A program made the translations under genes and the position numbers. A DNA stretch of 64,000 nt, taken from Halosimplex salinum. Its GTDB lineage: Archaea > Halobacteriota > Halobacteria > Halobacteriales > Haloarculaceae. This document shows, one piece after another, positions 1 through 8,182 of this stretch. The stretch's first letter is position 1. Every line of letters starts with the position of its first letter. The notes under the pieces are model-generated. The model was not told where the DNA came from and did no database searches. It saw only the letters and a program-made list of their open reading frames with translations. The stretch covers positions 248,001 to 312,000 of the forward strand of contig NZ_QWGG01000001.1 in NCBI RefSeq assembly GCF_003730195.1, in the 5' to 3' direction.

Positions 1-75
1 CCCGAGAGCTGTGACAACAACTACGCGTTCACCAAGGACCCGGATGGGCACGAAGTAGAAGTCGTCACGTCGTAG
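1..75 (+). CDS. VOC/glyoxalase-family protein, C-terminal fragment (5' end outside window)
   Basis: Only the last 24 residues are in the window. They end in a K-D-P-D-G-H-E-V-E-V pattern, which is the usual closing strand of vicinal-oxygen-chelate (glyoxalase/bleomycin-resistance) proteins, where the Glu is often a metal ligand. The substrate cannot be inferred. The stop is TAG at 73-75. A second, diverged copy of this tail follows about 100 bases downstream. Family assignment rests on this short motif alone. Confidence 0.55.
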   Translation, partial: PESCDNNYAFTKDPDGHEVEVVTS

Positions 76-112
76 AAGGGACTGAACGGGCGCGAGCGAA
101 GCGAGCGGCCGC

Positions 113-131
113 TTTTTTGCCCCATCTTTTT
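113..131 (+). terminator. T-run terminator after the VOC gene
   Basis: Two T-runs (six T at 113-118, five T at 127-131) follow a GC-rich palindromic stretch. Oligo-T after GC-rich DNA is the usual form of haloarchaeal transcription termination. This is inferred from sequence only. Confidence 0.35.
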
Positions 132-171
132 GCCGCGAGCGGTGTGCGAAGCACTCCCGAGCGGGAAAAAG

Positions 172-222
172 GTGGTCGGGAAGGATCCGGACGGCCACGA
201 AGTGGAAGTCCTCACGTCGTAG
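172..222 (+). pseudogene. Duplicated 3' tail of the VOC gene
   Basis: Bases 181-222 match the last 42 bases of the upstream VOC gene (34-75) at 37 of 42 positions, including the stop codon. They encode the same K-D-P-D-G-H-E-V-E-V tail with one conservative change before T-S-stop. The sequence upstream of 172 no longer resembles a VOC domain and has no plausible start, so this is a relic of a tandem duplication or a recombination scar. The changes include silent differences, so the copy is not very recent. Confidence 0.5.
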
Positions 223-520
223 TCAGGTGTCGTGCGTCCGCGGACGGTAGAAGGATGCGGAGCGACCTGAAGATCGAGCGGCGAGAATCACACTACTCGC
301 GGTCGACTGTGCTCGGCGCAGTGACAGTCGACCCGGTCGAACCCATCTACACGGTCGGTAGGCTGTGCTTACGGCCCCGGTTTCGGTATTTAATATCCCG
401 CCAGTCAGCCGCCCGTAAGACAGGTGTCTGACACGTGGTCGAGGGTGCGGTAACCAGTCACAAACGGGTTCTACGTGGGGTTCTGTGCCACGAACGGACC
501 GTTCATCCCGCGGACGTGAC

Positions 521-679
521 CACAAAGCATTTATTACATCCGATGGTGGTTCGTACCGTACCCCTACCCATGGCTGCAGTATTGAGTATCCCGCTGTCGG
601 TTCGGCGCGGCCGACTATCGGTCGCGTGTCCGCGCGGTTTGAAAGCTACTGTGGCCGCTGATAGAAGATCCAACAAACT
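521..679 (+). promoter_or_regulatory. S-layer gene promoter and long leader
   Basis: Bases 223-520 hold nothing I can call a gene. A TATA-like, AT-rich word (about 528-537) lies roughly 145 bases upstream of the S-layer start, which implies a leader of about 120 bases. A leader of similar length is known for Haloferax csg. The leader contains a short ORF that overlaps the S-layer start (570-683). Confidence 0.45.
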
Positions 680-683
680 ATGA
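570..683 (+). other. Mini-ORF in the S-layer leader (37 aa), ATGA overlap with csg
   Basis: ATG at 570 opens 37 codons that stop with the TGA inside the ATGA at 680-683. The S-layer start codon therefore overlaps this stop. An in-frame ATG at 543 would give 46 residues. The peptide is basic (several Arg/Lys, few acids), unlike haloarchaeal proteins, which argues for a cis role or no role rather than a stable protein. It may couple translation to csg. It could also be chance, because GC-rich DNA has few stops. Confidence 0.3.
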
Positions 684-3600
684 CAGGAACTAACGACAAA
701 CTTCGCAGTTTGTTCCTGACGGTGCTGATGGTCGTCTCCGTGTTCGGAGGCACCGTCGCATTCGCAGGAACAGCCGCTGCGGCTAACACGGACCCTGGCG
801 TAACGAGCGCTACAGAGTCCAACAACGCCATCACGGTTGAGTTCAACCGTAGTGGTGTCGAATCGCTCAACTCAGAAGCGGGCGACGTCGCCGCTGAAGA
901 CGTCGAAGTCTACATCCGGAGCGCCGGTAGTGGTGAGTTCGTCAACTACAGTACGGACTCGGCCGCTGACTTCGACCTGACCGACGTCACTACTGACGAA
1001 ACCGCTGGCGAAAACGCCGAGGTCGTTCTCGGTACCGGCAACGGTTGGGGCAACCTGAGCCCGGCCGACGAGGTGAAGGTGCAGTTCAACAACCTCGTCA
1101 GTACGGGTTCGAGTGACGGGCTGTACAACACGGGGAACGTCTCGGTTGACCTCTCCGCAGCAACGCTCGCTTACTCGAATAACGACTACAACACCGAAGG
1201 TAGCGCCCAGCGCGTCTACCAGGGTACCCCGATAACCATCGACGCATCGGGGTCCAACACCGAAGACGGATCCGCTGACAACACGCCGTTCCTCTTCCAG
1301 AACGCGGACACCAACTCCACGATCCTGGAAGGGTCGACCGGCGAGGACGCTCAGCGATTCGTCTTCAACACCGACCGTCTGTCCTCGGGCGACACCTACC
1401 GACTGGTGTTCAACCCGACCAGCGGTGCGCAGGACATCGACAACACGGGCGACCGTAAGGTCAAGTACATCACGATCGACTCGCTGCAGCTGTCCGCGTC
1501 CCTCGACCAGGACGGTTCCCTGTTCGAGCACAACGAGGACGTCGAGCTCGACGTGAGCGGGGACGCCATCCGTGGCAACTCCCGACTCGCCGTGACCATC
1601 GACGGTCCGTCCACCAAGTACGAGGAAGCACGTCTCGACAACGGCGGTAACATTGTCGACGCGAGCTACTCGTACTCCCCGAGTGACGTCGACGCTGGTG
1701 ACTACACGGTCACCGTGACCGACGTCAAGACCGGCGTCGACGTGACCGCCGGCGAATTCTCGGTCGACGAATTCCCGTCCGCTAGCTCCGCCTCCTTCGG
1801 TGGCGGTGTCTTCGAAGAGGAACGCGGTGACGTCGTCGAGATCCCGATCAACCTTCAGAACAGCGAAGAAGGCGCTCAGGCTACCGTGCAGGTCGGTAGC
1901 AAGAGCGAGACCAACTACGTGACGAACGTGACGGTTGCTGACGAGGACGGCGACGGGCAGGTCGTCCTCGAATGGAACACGTACATGACCGGTACGAACA
2001 TCTCTGAGCGGATCTTCTCCGCCCAGGGTGACGACAACGTCACGAACTTCGGTAACGAGTCCGGTGCGTTCATGCAGGACCTGCGTCAGGCCGCAGCTGA
2101 CAACGGTCAGCTCGGCTTCACTGACGTCGCGAACGCGCCCGACTCCCACATCGACTACGCAGCAATCGCTACGATCGACGCGGCCTCGTACGACCTCGCG
2201 GTCGTCGCGAACGACGAGGACGATGACCTGAACAACTTCAACTTCACCGAGGTCGACGAAGACGACGTCGGTGCAGTGTCGATCAACTCTCGTTCGACCG
2301 AAAGCAGCGACGTGTGGGTTGTCCCGGCCGGTAAAACGGACCAGGTCGACCTCCAATTCATCGACGAGAACACCGACAACACCGAGGATGACATCGACGG
2401 CAACCTGACCCAGTCCGACCAGGCGACCGAGGGTGAACTCATCGTTCACCAGGTCTCCGCCTCGGGTCTGGAAGGTATCCTCCGCAACCGCACGGACGCG
2501 GGCACGAACGCCACGCAGGCGTTCCTGAACGAGGAATCCAACTACGTCGAGAACAACGCCAACATCGGGAACCTGTTCCCGACGTTCACTGCAGCCTTCG
2601 AGGAGCTCGAACCGCAGGCTAACCGTCAGCCGCGGACGTTCGACCTCGACACGACGAACACGGTAGTCATCCCGGACTACCAGAACGACACCTACTACAT
2701 CGCTGTGAAGCTCAGCGGTGTGGATGAGGACAAGCTCGTCGACAACGACGCCTGGAACGCCAGCTTCGGCTTCGAAGAGTACGACGCGATCGGCCCGGTC
2801 CTCGGCGGCGAGGGCGGCGGCACGGTCGACTCCGAATGGACGTACTACGACGCTGAAGCCAACCTCCAGACGAACGCCGACGACGAGGTCATCATCCGCA
2901 ACGAGGACAGCCAGACTATCCGCGGCGACACGAACGTCGCTCCGGGTACGAAGCTCGGCCTCCGCATCAACAGTCAGGAGGACACCAGTCCGTTCCTGAC
3001 CACGCTGAACACCCACGTGAGCGAGGACCGCACCTTCGCCGCCTCCGGTGACTTCAGCCAGCGCGGTGCGGGCATCAACTTCACCGTTAACGTTCGCCGC
3101 GGCGGCGACCGCATCGGTGGCCCGTACGACGGTCGCATCCTCGGTGAGGCGACTGCCTCGGTCACCTTCAACGACCAGGCAGTCCCCGAGGAGAACCAGG
3201 AAGTTCGCGTCGAGTCCGCGACGCTCTCCGACGGTGGCTTCATCGCCATCCACGAGGGTAGCGCGAGCGGCGACGTGATCGGCACCAGCCGCTACCTCGA
3301 GCCGGGTCAGCACTCCAACGTGCGCATCGACCTGGACGAGGATGTCTCCGAGACGACCACGCTGGTCGCCATGCCGCACCTCGACGACAACTCGAACAAC
3401 CTGTACGACTTCCCCGAGGCCGACGCGCCGTACACTGCCGACGGTGGCGCAGTGACTGACAGCGCGTCCGTCTCGCTGGACGTCGACACTCCGACGCCGA
3501 CCCCGACGGCGACGCCGACGGACACCCCGAGCCCGACGCCGACCCCGACGGACGAGCCGACGGACACGCCGACGGACGAGCCGACGGACACGCCGACGGA

Positions 3601-3739
3601 CGAGCCGGCTGACGAGACCGACGAGCCTGAGGACACCCCGACGCCGACCACCGAAGACGACGGTGCCGGCTTCGGTGTCGCAGTCTCGCTCATCGCCCTG
3701 CTCGGTGCCGCGCTGATCGCAGCGCGCCGCCGCGACTAA
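680..3739 (+). CDS. csg: S-layer (major cell-surface) glycoprotein
   Basis: 1019 residues. Residues 1-35 match the haloarchaeal surface-glycoprotein signal peptide (N-D-K-L-R-S-L-F then a hydrophobic core ending in A-A-A). The body is a very acidic, beta-rich series of Ig-like modules with about 14 N-X-S/T sequons for N-glycosylation. Next come a Pro/Thr/Glu-rich stretch of T-P-T-P and D-E-P-T repeats, a likely O-glycosylated cell-wall spacer, and a C-terminal hydrophobic helix ending R-R-R-D. The sorting triad expected as P-G-F reads A-G-F (996-998). The next gene is archaeosortase A, the enzyme that processes such tails. The ATG at 680 is directly followed by the signal peptide. High-abundance structural protein of the cell envelope. 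Confidence 0.93.
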   Translation: MTGTNDKLRSLFLTVLMVVSVFGGTVAFAGTAAAANTDPGVTSATESNNAITVEFNRSGVESLNSEAGDVAAEDVEVYIRSAGSGEFVNYSTDSAADFDLTDVTTDETAGENAEVVLGTGNGWGNLSPADEVKVQFNNLVSTGSSDGLYNTGNVSVDLSAATLAYSNNDYNTEGSAQRVYQGTPITIDASGSNTEDGSADNTPFLFQNADTNSTILEGSTGEDAQRFVFNTDRLSSGDTYRLVFNPTSGAQDIDNTGDRKVKYITIDSLQLSASLDQDGSLFEHNEDVELDVSGDAIRGNSRLAVTIDGPSTKYEEARLDNGGNIVDASYSYSPSDVDAGDYTVTVTDVKTGVDVTAGEFSVDEFPSASSASFGGGVFEEERGDVVEIPINLQNSEEGAQATVQVGSKSETNYVTNVTVADEDGDGQVVLEWNTYMTGTNISERIFSAQGDDNVTNFGNESGAFMQDLRQAAADNGQLGFTDVANAPDSHIDYAAIATIDAASYDLAVVANDEDDDLNNFNFTEVDEDDVGAVSINSRSTESSDVWVVPAGKTDQVDLQFIDENTDNTEDDIDGNLTQSDQATEGELIVHQVSASGLEGILRNRTDAGTNATQAFLNEESNYVENNANIGNLFPTFTAAFEELEPQANRQPRTFDLDTTNTVVIPDYQNDTYYIAVKLSGVDEDKLVDNDAWNASFGFEEYDAIGPVLGGEGGGTVDSEWTYYDAEANLQTNADDEVIIRNEDSQTIRGDTNVAPGTKLGLRINSQEDTSPFLTTLNTHVSEDRTFAASGDFSQRGAGINFTVNVRRGGDRIGGPYDGRILGEATASVTFNDQAVPEENQEVRVESATLSDGGFIAIHEGSASGDVIGTSRYLEPGQHSNVRIDLDEDVSETTTLVAMPHLDDNSNNLYDFPEADAPYTADGGAVTDSASVSLDVDTPTPTPTATPTDTPSPTPTPTDEPTDTPTDEPTDTPTDEPADETDEPEDTPTPTTEDDGAGFGVAVSLIALLGAALIAARRRD

Positions 3740-3748
3740 GGGTAACCC

Positions 3749-3787
3749 ATCGGGCTGACGCCCGATTCGACTCATTCGACATTTTTT
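3749..3787 (+). terminator. S-layer transcript terminator
   Basis: A perfect 7-bp stem (ATCGGGC and GCCCGAT, 3749-3766) with a four-base loop lies just after the csg stop, followed by six T at 3782-3787. It is well placed to separate the highly expressed S-layer transcript from artA. Confidence 0.55.
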
Positions 3788-3866
3788 GGACGCTACACCG
3801 GACAGCGACAGCGCCACCCACCGGCGGGTTCGGCGCTCGTGCGCGTGCCCGACACCTAACGACAAA

Positions 3867-3876
3867 GCATATACTT
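3867..3876 (+). promoter_or_regulatory. artA TATA-like element
   Basis: AGCATATACT lies about 35 bases upstream of the artA ATG at 3905, the spacing expected for a transcript with a leader of only a few bases. artA can therefore be expressed apart from csg. Confidence 0.4.
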
Positions 3877-3904
3877 GCGATCCGATTAGGGATGACAACG
3901 ACAG

Positions 3905-4930
3905 ATGTTAGACGCCGTACTCGCCGGACTGGAGTGGGCCACGCAGTTCTCGGACCCGCTGGCGTGGCTGACGCTCGCGGCGTTTCTCGTGACCGCGGTT
4001 CTCGACTGGCAGGGCGAGCGGGAGTACGCCCGCTCCGTCGGGGTTGCGGGCTGGGCGCTGTTCGGCGTCTTCTGGTTCAGTCTCCTGTATCACTTCGCGT
4101 TCGTCCAGAAGAGCGTCATCGAAGGTGTGGGCGCACTCGTCGCCGTCCCCGCCGCGTTCTACGTCGGCTACCTGCTCTGGCAGGGACGGGACTCCCTGTT
4201 CGTCCTCTCGCGTGCCGTCGTCGTGATGGGTGCGATATTCTTCCCGTTCGAGACGATTCCGGTTCTCCGCCAGTTCCTCGTCGAGGCGGTCGCCGCGCAG
4301 ACGGACCTGCTCATCTCGCTCGTCGGATCGAACCCGGAGCTGGTTCGGGGACACGAAACCGTCGTCGGCGGCGAACGCGTCGTCGTGTACGACAATTACA
4401 TCATCGGCGAGAAGGAGCACCTCTACGAGAACACGTTCGCATTCACCACCGACGGGCACACGATCTTCTACTCGATCATCATCGCCTGTACCGGCATCGG
4501 GAGCATGGCGATCTTCGGCGGCCTGATAGCGGCAGTCGAAGCGCCGCTACGCCGCAAGCTCCGCGCCCTCGCGGTCTCGATCCCGGTCATCTACGGACTG
4601 AACCTCGGCCGGAACGTCATGATCGCCGTCGGGTTCGGCGAGCAGCGCTTCGACGTCTTTCCCGACCTCGTGATGTCGATATTCTCGCTGGAAGACCCGT
4701 ACATGGTCTCGTACATCGTGGTCGACCGCATCATCGCTCAGGGGCTCTCGGTGGTCGCGCTCGTGGGGATCACCTACCTCGTCGTCCGGGAACTCCCGGA
4801 GGTCATGGGGATAATCGAGGACCTGCTGTTCGTCGTGACGGGGTCTGAGTACGACCTCCGGGCGGCCCTCGACGTCCAGCCGGTCGCGGCGGACGGCGGC
4901 GACGGCGACGGCGCTCGGTCAGACGACTAG
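3905..4930 (+). CDS. artA: Archaeosortase A
   Basis: 341 residues, multi-pass membrane protein (about eight hydrophobic segments). It is the archaeal exosortase-family transpeptidase that cleaves PGF-CTERM tails and allows lipid attachment of S-layer and other surface proteins. The catalytic Cys is in A-C-T-G-I-G-S (Cys195), with Arg236 in L-N-L-G-R-N and Arg275 in V-V-D-R-I. The spacing of 41 and 39 residues equals that of Cys173/Arg214/Arg253 reported for Haloferax volcanii ArtA (from memory). The C-terminal soluble tail is short and acidic. It lies directly downstream of its likely main substrate gene. The end overlaps convergent dphB by 12 bases. Confidence 0.92.
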   Translation: MLDAVLAGLEWATQFSDPLAWLTLAAFLVTAVLDWQGEREYARSVGVAGWALFGVFWFSLLYHFAFVQKSVIEGVGALVAVPAAFYVGYLLWQGRDSLFVLSRAVVVMGAIFFPFETIPVLRQFLVEAVAAQTDLLISLVGSNPELVRGHETVVGGERVVVYDNYIIGEKEHLYENTFAFTTDGHTIFYSIIIACTGIGSMAIFGGLIAAVEAPLRRKLRALAVSIPVIYGLNLGRNVMIAVGFGEQRFDVFPDLVMSIFSLEDPYMVSYIVVDRIIAQGLSVVALVGITYLVVRELPEVMGIIEDLLFVVTGSEYDLRAALDVQPVAADGGDGDGARSDD

Positions 4931-5701
4931 TGCTTCCAGCGCGTCCGCCGGCGCACCGCCGAGTGCGGCGAGCGCATCGCGTTCCATGAGATGGAGGTCT
5001 CCGGGCACGACCAGTAGATGGAGCGGATCGCCGAACGACTCCTCGGCGAGCACGGAGAGGTAGTCGGCGCGGACGACGGGGTCAGGGCTCCCTGCACGGG
5101 CGACGACCACGCCGAGCACGTCGTCGTCCGAGGCTTCGACGAGGCGAGCGGCCGCCTCGTCGGCGCGCATGTAGTCGTCGTTGGCGGCGTCGATGTCGAG
5201 GAAGACGAGCGTGTGGAGGCCGCGCTGGCGGTTCTCGTCGACGGTGTCGAGGACGCTCTGCGGGAGCGCGTCGCCGGCGTGTGACCGCTCGAAGGGGAGC
5301 GTGGTCGCCTTCCCGAAGCGGTAGTTCTGGAGGCCGGTGAGCGCGCTCGCGGCGGCCTGGGCGGTCGTCCCGTGGACGACGCGGGTCTCGACGTCCCGTT
5401 CGTGAGCGCGCAGTCGGAGGTCGGTGTGGGTGGTGGAGATCATCGTGTCCCCCGCGGTGAGGAAGACGACGTCGGAATCGGCGGCGTCGTCGAGGATGTC
5501 TCCGGGGGACTGTTCGACGCCGGCGCGGTCGCGGACCTCGATGTCGGTGTCGTGGTACGCTTCCAGGTCGTCGAGCGTCGCGCCGGCGAGTTTGCTGGTG
5601 TAGAACTCGGCGACGACGCGGTCGGCAGACCGGATGGCGTCGCGGCCGGCGACGGTCACCGACCGCTCGTCGTAGAGTCCGAGTCCGACGAATGTGAGCA
5701 T
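4919..5701 (-). CDS. dphB: Diphthine synthase (diphthamide methyltransferase)
   Basis: 260 residues, the normal length for DphB/Dph5. It starts M-L-T-F-V-G-L-G-L and carries T-A-G-D-T-M-I-S-T-T-H, the SAM-binding loop of the tetrapyrrole-methylase fold. It methylates the precursor of diphthamide on elongation factor aEF2 in the cytoplasm. The later segment with F-L-D-I-D-A and V-V-A-R-A-G-S matches the family. Its 3' end overlaps artA by 12 bases on the other strand, so the two messages are partly complementary. Confidence 0.93.
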   Translation of the reverse strand: MLTFVGLGLYDERSVTVAGRDAIRSADRVVAEFYTSKLAGATLDDLEAYHDTDIEVRDRAGVEQSPGDILDDAADSDVVFLTAGDTMISTTHTDLRLRAHERDVETRVVHGTTAQAAASALTGLQNYRFGKATTLPFERSHAGDALPQSVLDTVDENRQRGLHTLVFLDIDAANDDYMRADEAAARLVEASDDDVLGVVVARAGSPDPVVRADYLSVLAEESFGDPLHLLVVPGDLHLMERDALAALGGAPADALEALVV

Positions 5702-5821
5702 GGGGTGACTCTCGCCCCCAGCGGATTAAGCCTCGCGAACCGAGGCCGAGCGCGGTCGAATCCGGCCACCTTCCACGCCGGAAGCGTCAGGCTTACCGCG
5801 GGACAGCGACCTACTCAAGGT

Positions 5822-6808
5822 ATGGAAGTCCCCTGCGTCCGGGTGCCCCGCGAAGACGGAGAGGCGACGAGACGCAGGCTCGCCGACGCCGACCTGATCG
5901 CGGAGGACTACGAGATCGAGGTCGCCGACGGCGCGCTGTTCGTCCCCGTCAGCGACCCGGAAGCGGTTCCCGACGAGTTCGCGGTCGTCACCCGCGAGGC
6001 CGCCGCGCGGGAGACGCAGACGATGCCGGCGGACGTGCTCTCGTTCGACCCGACGTACGAGCGGCTTGGCGACGTGGTGATCGTCGACGAGGACGACCCG
6101 GAGCGGGCGCGGGCGCTCGCCGACGCCATCGTCGACTCCGACCTGCCGGTCAAGACGGTCGTGAACCGCGCGTCGAAAGTGAAGGGAACCGAGCGAATCC
6201 GCGACTGGGACGTGCTGGCCGGCGAGAGCACCGAGGCGGTCCACCGCGAGTACGGCTGTGAGTTCGCGCTCGACCTCTCGACGGTGTACTTCTCGCCGCG
6301 CCTCGCGACGGAGCGCCACCGCGTCGTCGAGCAGGTCGACCCCGGCGAGCACGCCTTCGACATGTTCGCGGGCGTCGGGCCGTTCGTGATCCCGTTCGCG
6401 AAGCGCGGCGCGACGGCCGTCGGCGTCGACATCAACGACGCGGCCATCGAGTACCTCCGTGAGAACGCCCGCCGAAACGGCGTCGAGGACAGCGTCACGG
6501 GCATCTGCGGGGACGTGCGCGAGGTCGCGGCGGAGTACGAGGGCTGGGCCGACCGACTGGTGATGAACCTGCCCCACAGCGCCGACGAGTTCCTCGAGAC
6601 GGCTGTCGCGCTGGCGAGCGACGAGTGCGTCGTGCACTACTACGACATCCAGCACGAGGACGACCCGTTCGGCCCGGGCGAGCGGGCTATCCGCGAGGCG
6701 GCGGAACCGGAGTACGACGTGAGCGTCGAACGGCGCCACACCGTCCGGTCGTACGCGCCGCACGAACTGAACGTCTGTCTCGACGTCCGCCTGACGCGGG
6801 TCGACTGA
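5822..6808 (+). CDS. trm5: tRNA (guanine37-N1)-methyltransferase Trm5
   Basis: 328 residues from ATG 5822. The open frame extends further upstream, but that stretch lies across the dphB promoter and has no Trm5 features. The C-terminal half holds a Rossmann methyltransferase domain of the Met-10+/Trm5 type: F-D-M-F-A-G-V-G-P-F (SAM loop I), G-V-D-I-N-D-A-A (acidic loop) and the catalytic M-N-L-P-H-S. The N-terminal part is the D1/D2 region that recognises the tRNA. It makes m1G37 next to the anticodon. The stop abuts the stop of the convergent halocyanin gene with no gap. Confidence 0.9.
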   Translation: MEVPCVRVPREDGEATRRRLADADLIAEDYEIEVADGALFVPVSDPEAVPDEFAVVTREAAARETQTMPADVLSFDPTYERLGDVVIVDEDDPERARALADAIVDSDLPVKTVVNRASKVKGTERIRDWDVLAGESTEAVHREYGCEFALDLSTVYFSPRLATERHRVVEQVDPGEHAFDMFAGVGPFVIPFAKRGATAVGVDINDAAIEYLRENARRNGVEDSVTGICGDVREVAAEYEGWADRLVMNLPHSADEFLETAVALASDECVVHYYDIQHEDDPFGPGERAIREAAEPEYDVSVERRHTVRSYAPHELNVCLDVRLTRVD

Positions 6809-7438
6809 TCACCCGCTGAACTCGTCGTAACTGACCGAGCCCTGGTCGACGATCGTCTGGCTGTCCGGGAGCTCTCCGTCCGGCGCGCTGCCTTCCCCTC
6901 CGGGGCCACCGGGTTGGCCGACGACGAGACGCCCGACCATGCCCAGGCTCTTGTGCGGCCCGCAGAAGTAGTCGTACGTGCCCGGCGTCTCGAGCGTGTG
7001 CTCGAACGTCGCGTCCGCTTCGCTCAGGATGTCGCTGTTCCACGGTTCCGCGTCGGAGGGGATTCGCGTGGTCTCGGCCTGATCGTTCGATTCGGCGTAG
7101 GCGACCGTCGAGTGCGCGCCCGAGACGTTGATCCACGTGACGGTCGTGCCGGGTTCGACGAACAGACCGATCGGGTCGAAGTAGTACTCGTCGTCCTCGG
7201 TCACCATCTCGACTTCGCTCGACCCGCCTGCCGCCGTCTCGCCGTCGGCGTCGGTCTCCCCGTCTCCGCCGTCGGGTTCCGTCGTGTCGTCCGCGCCGTC
7301 GCCGGCCGGCGTGTCGTCCTCGTCGGCGGCGGTGTCTTCGTCCGCGCCGCCGCCCGGCGCACCTCCGCACCCGGCGAGCGCGACCGAGAGGCCAGTCACT
7401 GTCGATCCGACGGTCGCGAGATACGTGCGTCGTCTCAC
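6809..7438 (-). CDS. Halocyanin-like blue copper lipoprotein
   Basis: 209 residues from GTG 7438, chosen because it begins directly at the R-R-R-T-Y-L twin-arginine motif. A longer in-frame start at 7567 would put 43 odd residues before the signal. A lipobox (L-A-G-C) follows, so the protein is probably Tat-exported and lipid-anchored outside the membrane. A long Asp/Glu/Gly linker precedes a plastocyanin-type domain with His in G-A-H-S-T-V and Cys, His and Met in Y-F-C-G-P-H-K-S-L-G-M, the four type 1 copper ligands. It is likely a mobile electron carrier of the respiratory chain. Confidence 0.88.
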   Translation of the reverse strand: MRRRTYLATVGSTVTGLSVALAGCGGAPGGGADEDTAADEDDTPAGDGADDTTEPDGGDGETDADGETAAGGSSEVEMVTEDDEYYFDPIGLFVEPGTTVTWINVSGAHSTVAYAESNDQAETTRIPSDAEPWNSDILSEADATFEHTLETPGTYDYFCGPHKSLGMVGRLVVGQPGGPGGEGSAPDGELPDSQTIVDQGSVSYDEFSG

Positions 7439-7665
7439 ACCGGTGATTACGCGGGGATCCGCTTGTGGAGCGGGCTTGCGATAGCCGTATTCGGAGTCTC
7501 GGGGGGCGACGGGCCGGGCGCCGCTGCGGTCCACGTGAGACCGCCACAGACGCGCCTCGATTCGCAATCCTTATTGCGGTTATCGGCGGTACGATAAAGT
7601 GAAGCGAGGACGCGCCGGAGTCCTGCGAAGCGGCGCAGGGCGTGGCACACGAGGGCATCGAGTGT

Positions 7666-7739
7666 GCCGGTGTAGCTCAGACTGGTAGAGCGAATCCTTC
7701 GTAAGGATTAGGCCAAGGGTTCAAATCCCTTCACCGGCT
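7666..7739 (+). tRNA. tRNA-Thr (anticodon CGU)
   Basis: A cloverleaf folds cleanly. The acceptor stem pairs GCCGGTG (7666-7672) with CACCGGC (7732-7738) and the discriminator is T. The D-arm is GCTC/GAGC. The anticodon stem AATCC/GGATT closes a loop TTCGTAA with anticodon CGT. The T-arm is AAGGG/CCCTT around TTCAAAT. There is no intron and CCA is not encoded. The CGU anticodon reads ACG threonine codons. Confidence 0.95.
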
Positions 7740-7779
7740 TGCTTCTGCGACGAACTGACGTGAGGAGCGAAGCGACTAC

Positions 7780-7842
7780 GTGAAGGGATTTGAATCAGGG
7801 AGGAGCTCCGCTCCGACCGTGGTTCAAATCCCTTCACCGGCT
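7780..7842 (+). repeat. Direct and inverted copies of the tRNA-Thr 3' end
   Basis: Bases 7821-7842 repeat exactly the last 22 bases of the tRNA-Thr gene (7718-7739: T-arm 3' part plus acceptor strand). Bases 7780-7794 are a 15-base exact inverted copy of part of the same sequence (against 7823-7837), so the region can fold into a 15-bp stem with a 28-base loop. Duplicated tRNA 3' ends are the hallmark of integrase attachment sites, but only about 80 bases separate the copies and no integrase is present. Confidence 0.75.
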
Positions 7843-7931
7843 CTTTCTCTCGACGTTGCACGGGTAGCAGGCGGTCCGGATCTGATCGCACGACCGGTAC
7901 CATGAAGCCGGTTCGGGCGGTCGTAGGGAGT

Positions 7932-8108
7932 ATGCGGTCAGAGGACGACATCCGGGAACGGATCGCCGAGCTCGAGGACGCGTACGACAGACACGACCCG
8001 CCCTCCTCGGAGCTCGAGGACGAGGCGGAGGTCGCAATCCTCCGGGCCATCGAGGAACTGGAGTGGGTGCTCGGAGAGCACGAGGCCGAATCAGGGTTCA
8101 CGACCTGA
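7932..8108 (+). CDS. Small conserved-looking haloarchaeal protein
   Basis: 58 residues from ATG 7932. An in-frame ATG at 7902 would add ten residues that look non-coding. It is a highly acidic helical protein (R-E-R-I-A-E-L-E-D and a D/E-rich centre) with no membrane segment and no recognisable domain. It resembles the many short acidic helical proteins of haloarchaea of unknown function. It stands alone between the tRNA repeat region and a small membrane protein gene. Confidence 0.6.
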   Translation: MRSEDDIRERIAELEDAYDRHDPPSSELEDEAEVAILRAIEELEWVLGEHEAESGFTT

Positions 8109-8182
8109 CGCGGCGCGCCGGACGACACGAACCGACGCGACAGTCCTGAACCTATTTCTCCGTCCGACACCCTGACACGGCC

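Noticed and set aside
872-3898. A 1008-codon open frame antisense to the S-layer gene
   Set aside because: It mirrors the GC-rich codon pattern of csg, has no domain, and is highly Val/Arg-rich as such shadow frames are.
5372-5821. Upstream extension of trm5 to 5372
   Set aside because: That part lies opposite dphB and its promoter; the Trm5 family starts at the ATG at 5822.
7666-7842. An integrated provirus or plasmid at tRNA-Thr
   Set aside because: The repeated tRNA ends are only about 80 bases apart and no integrase or phage gene lies near. Only a scar can be supported.
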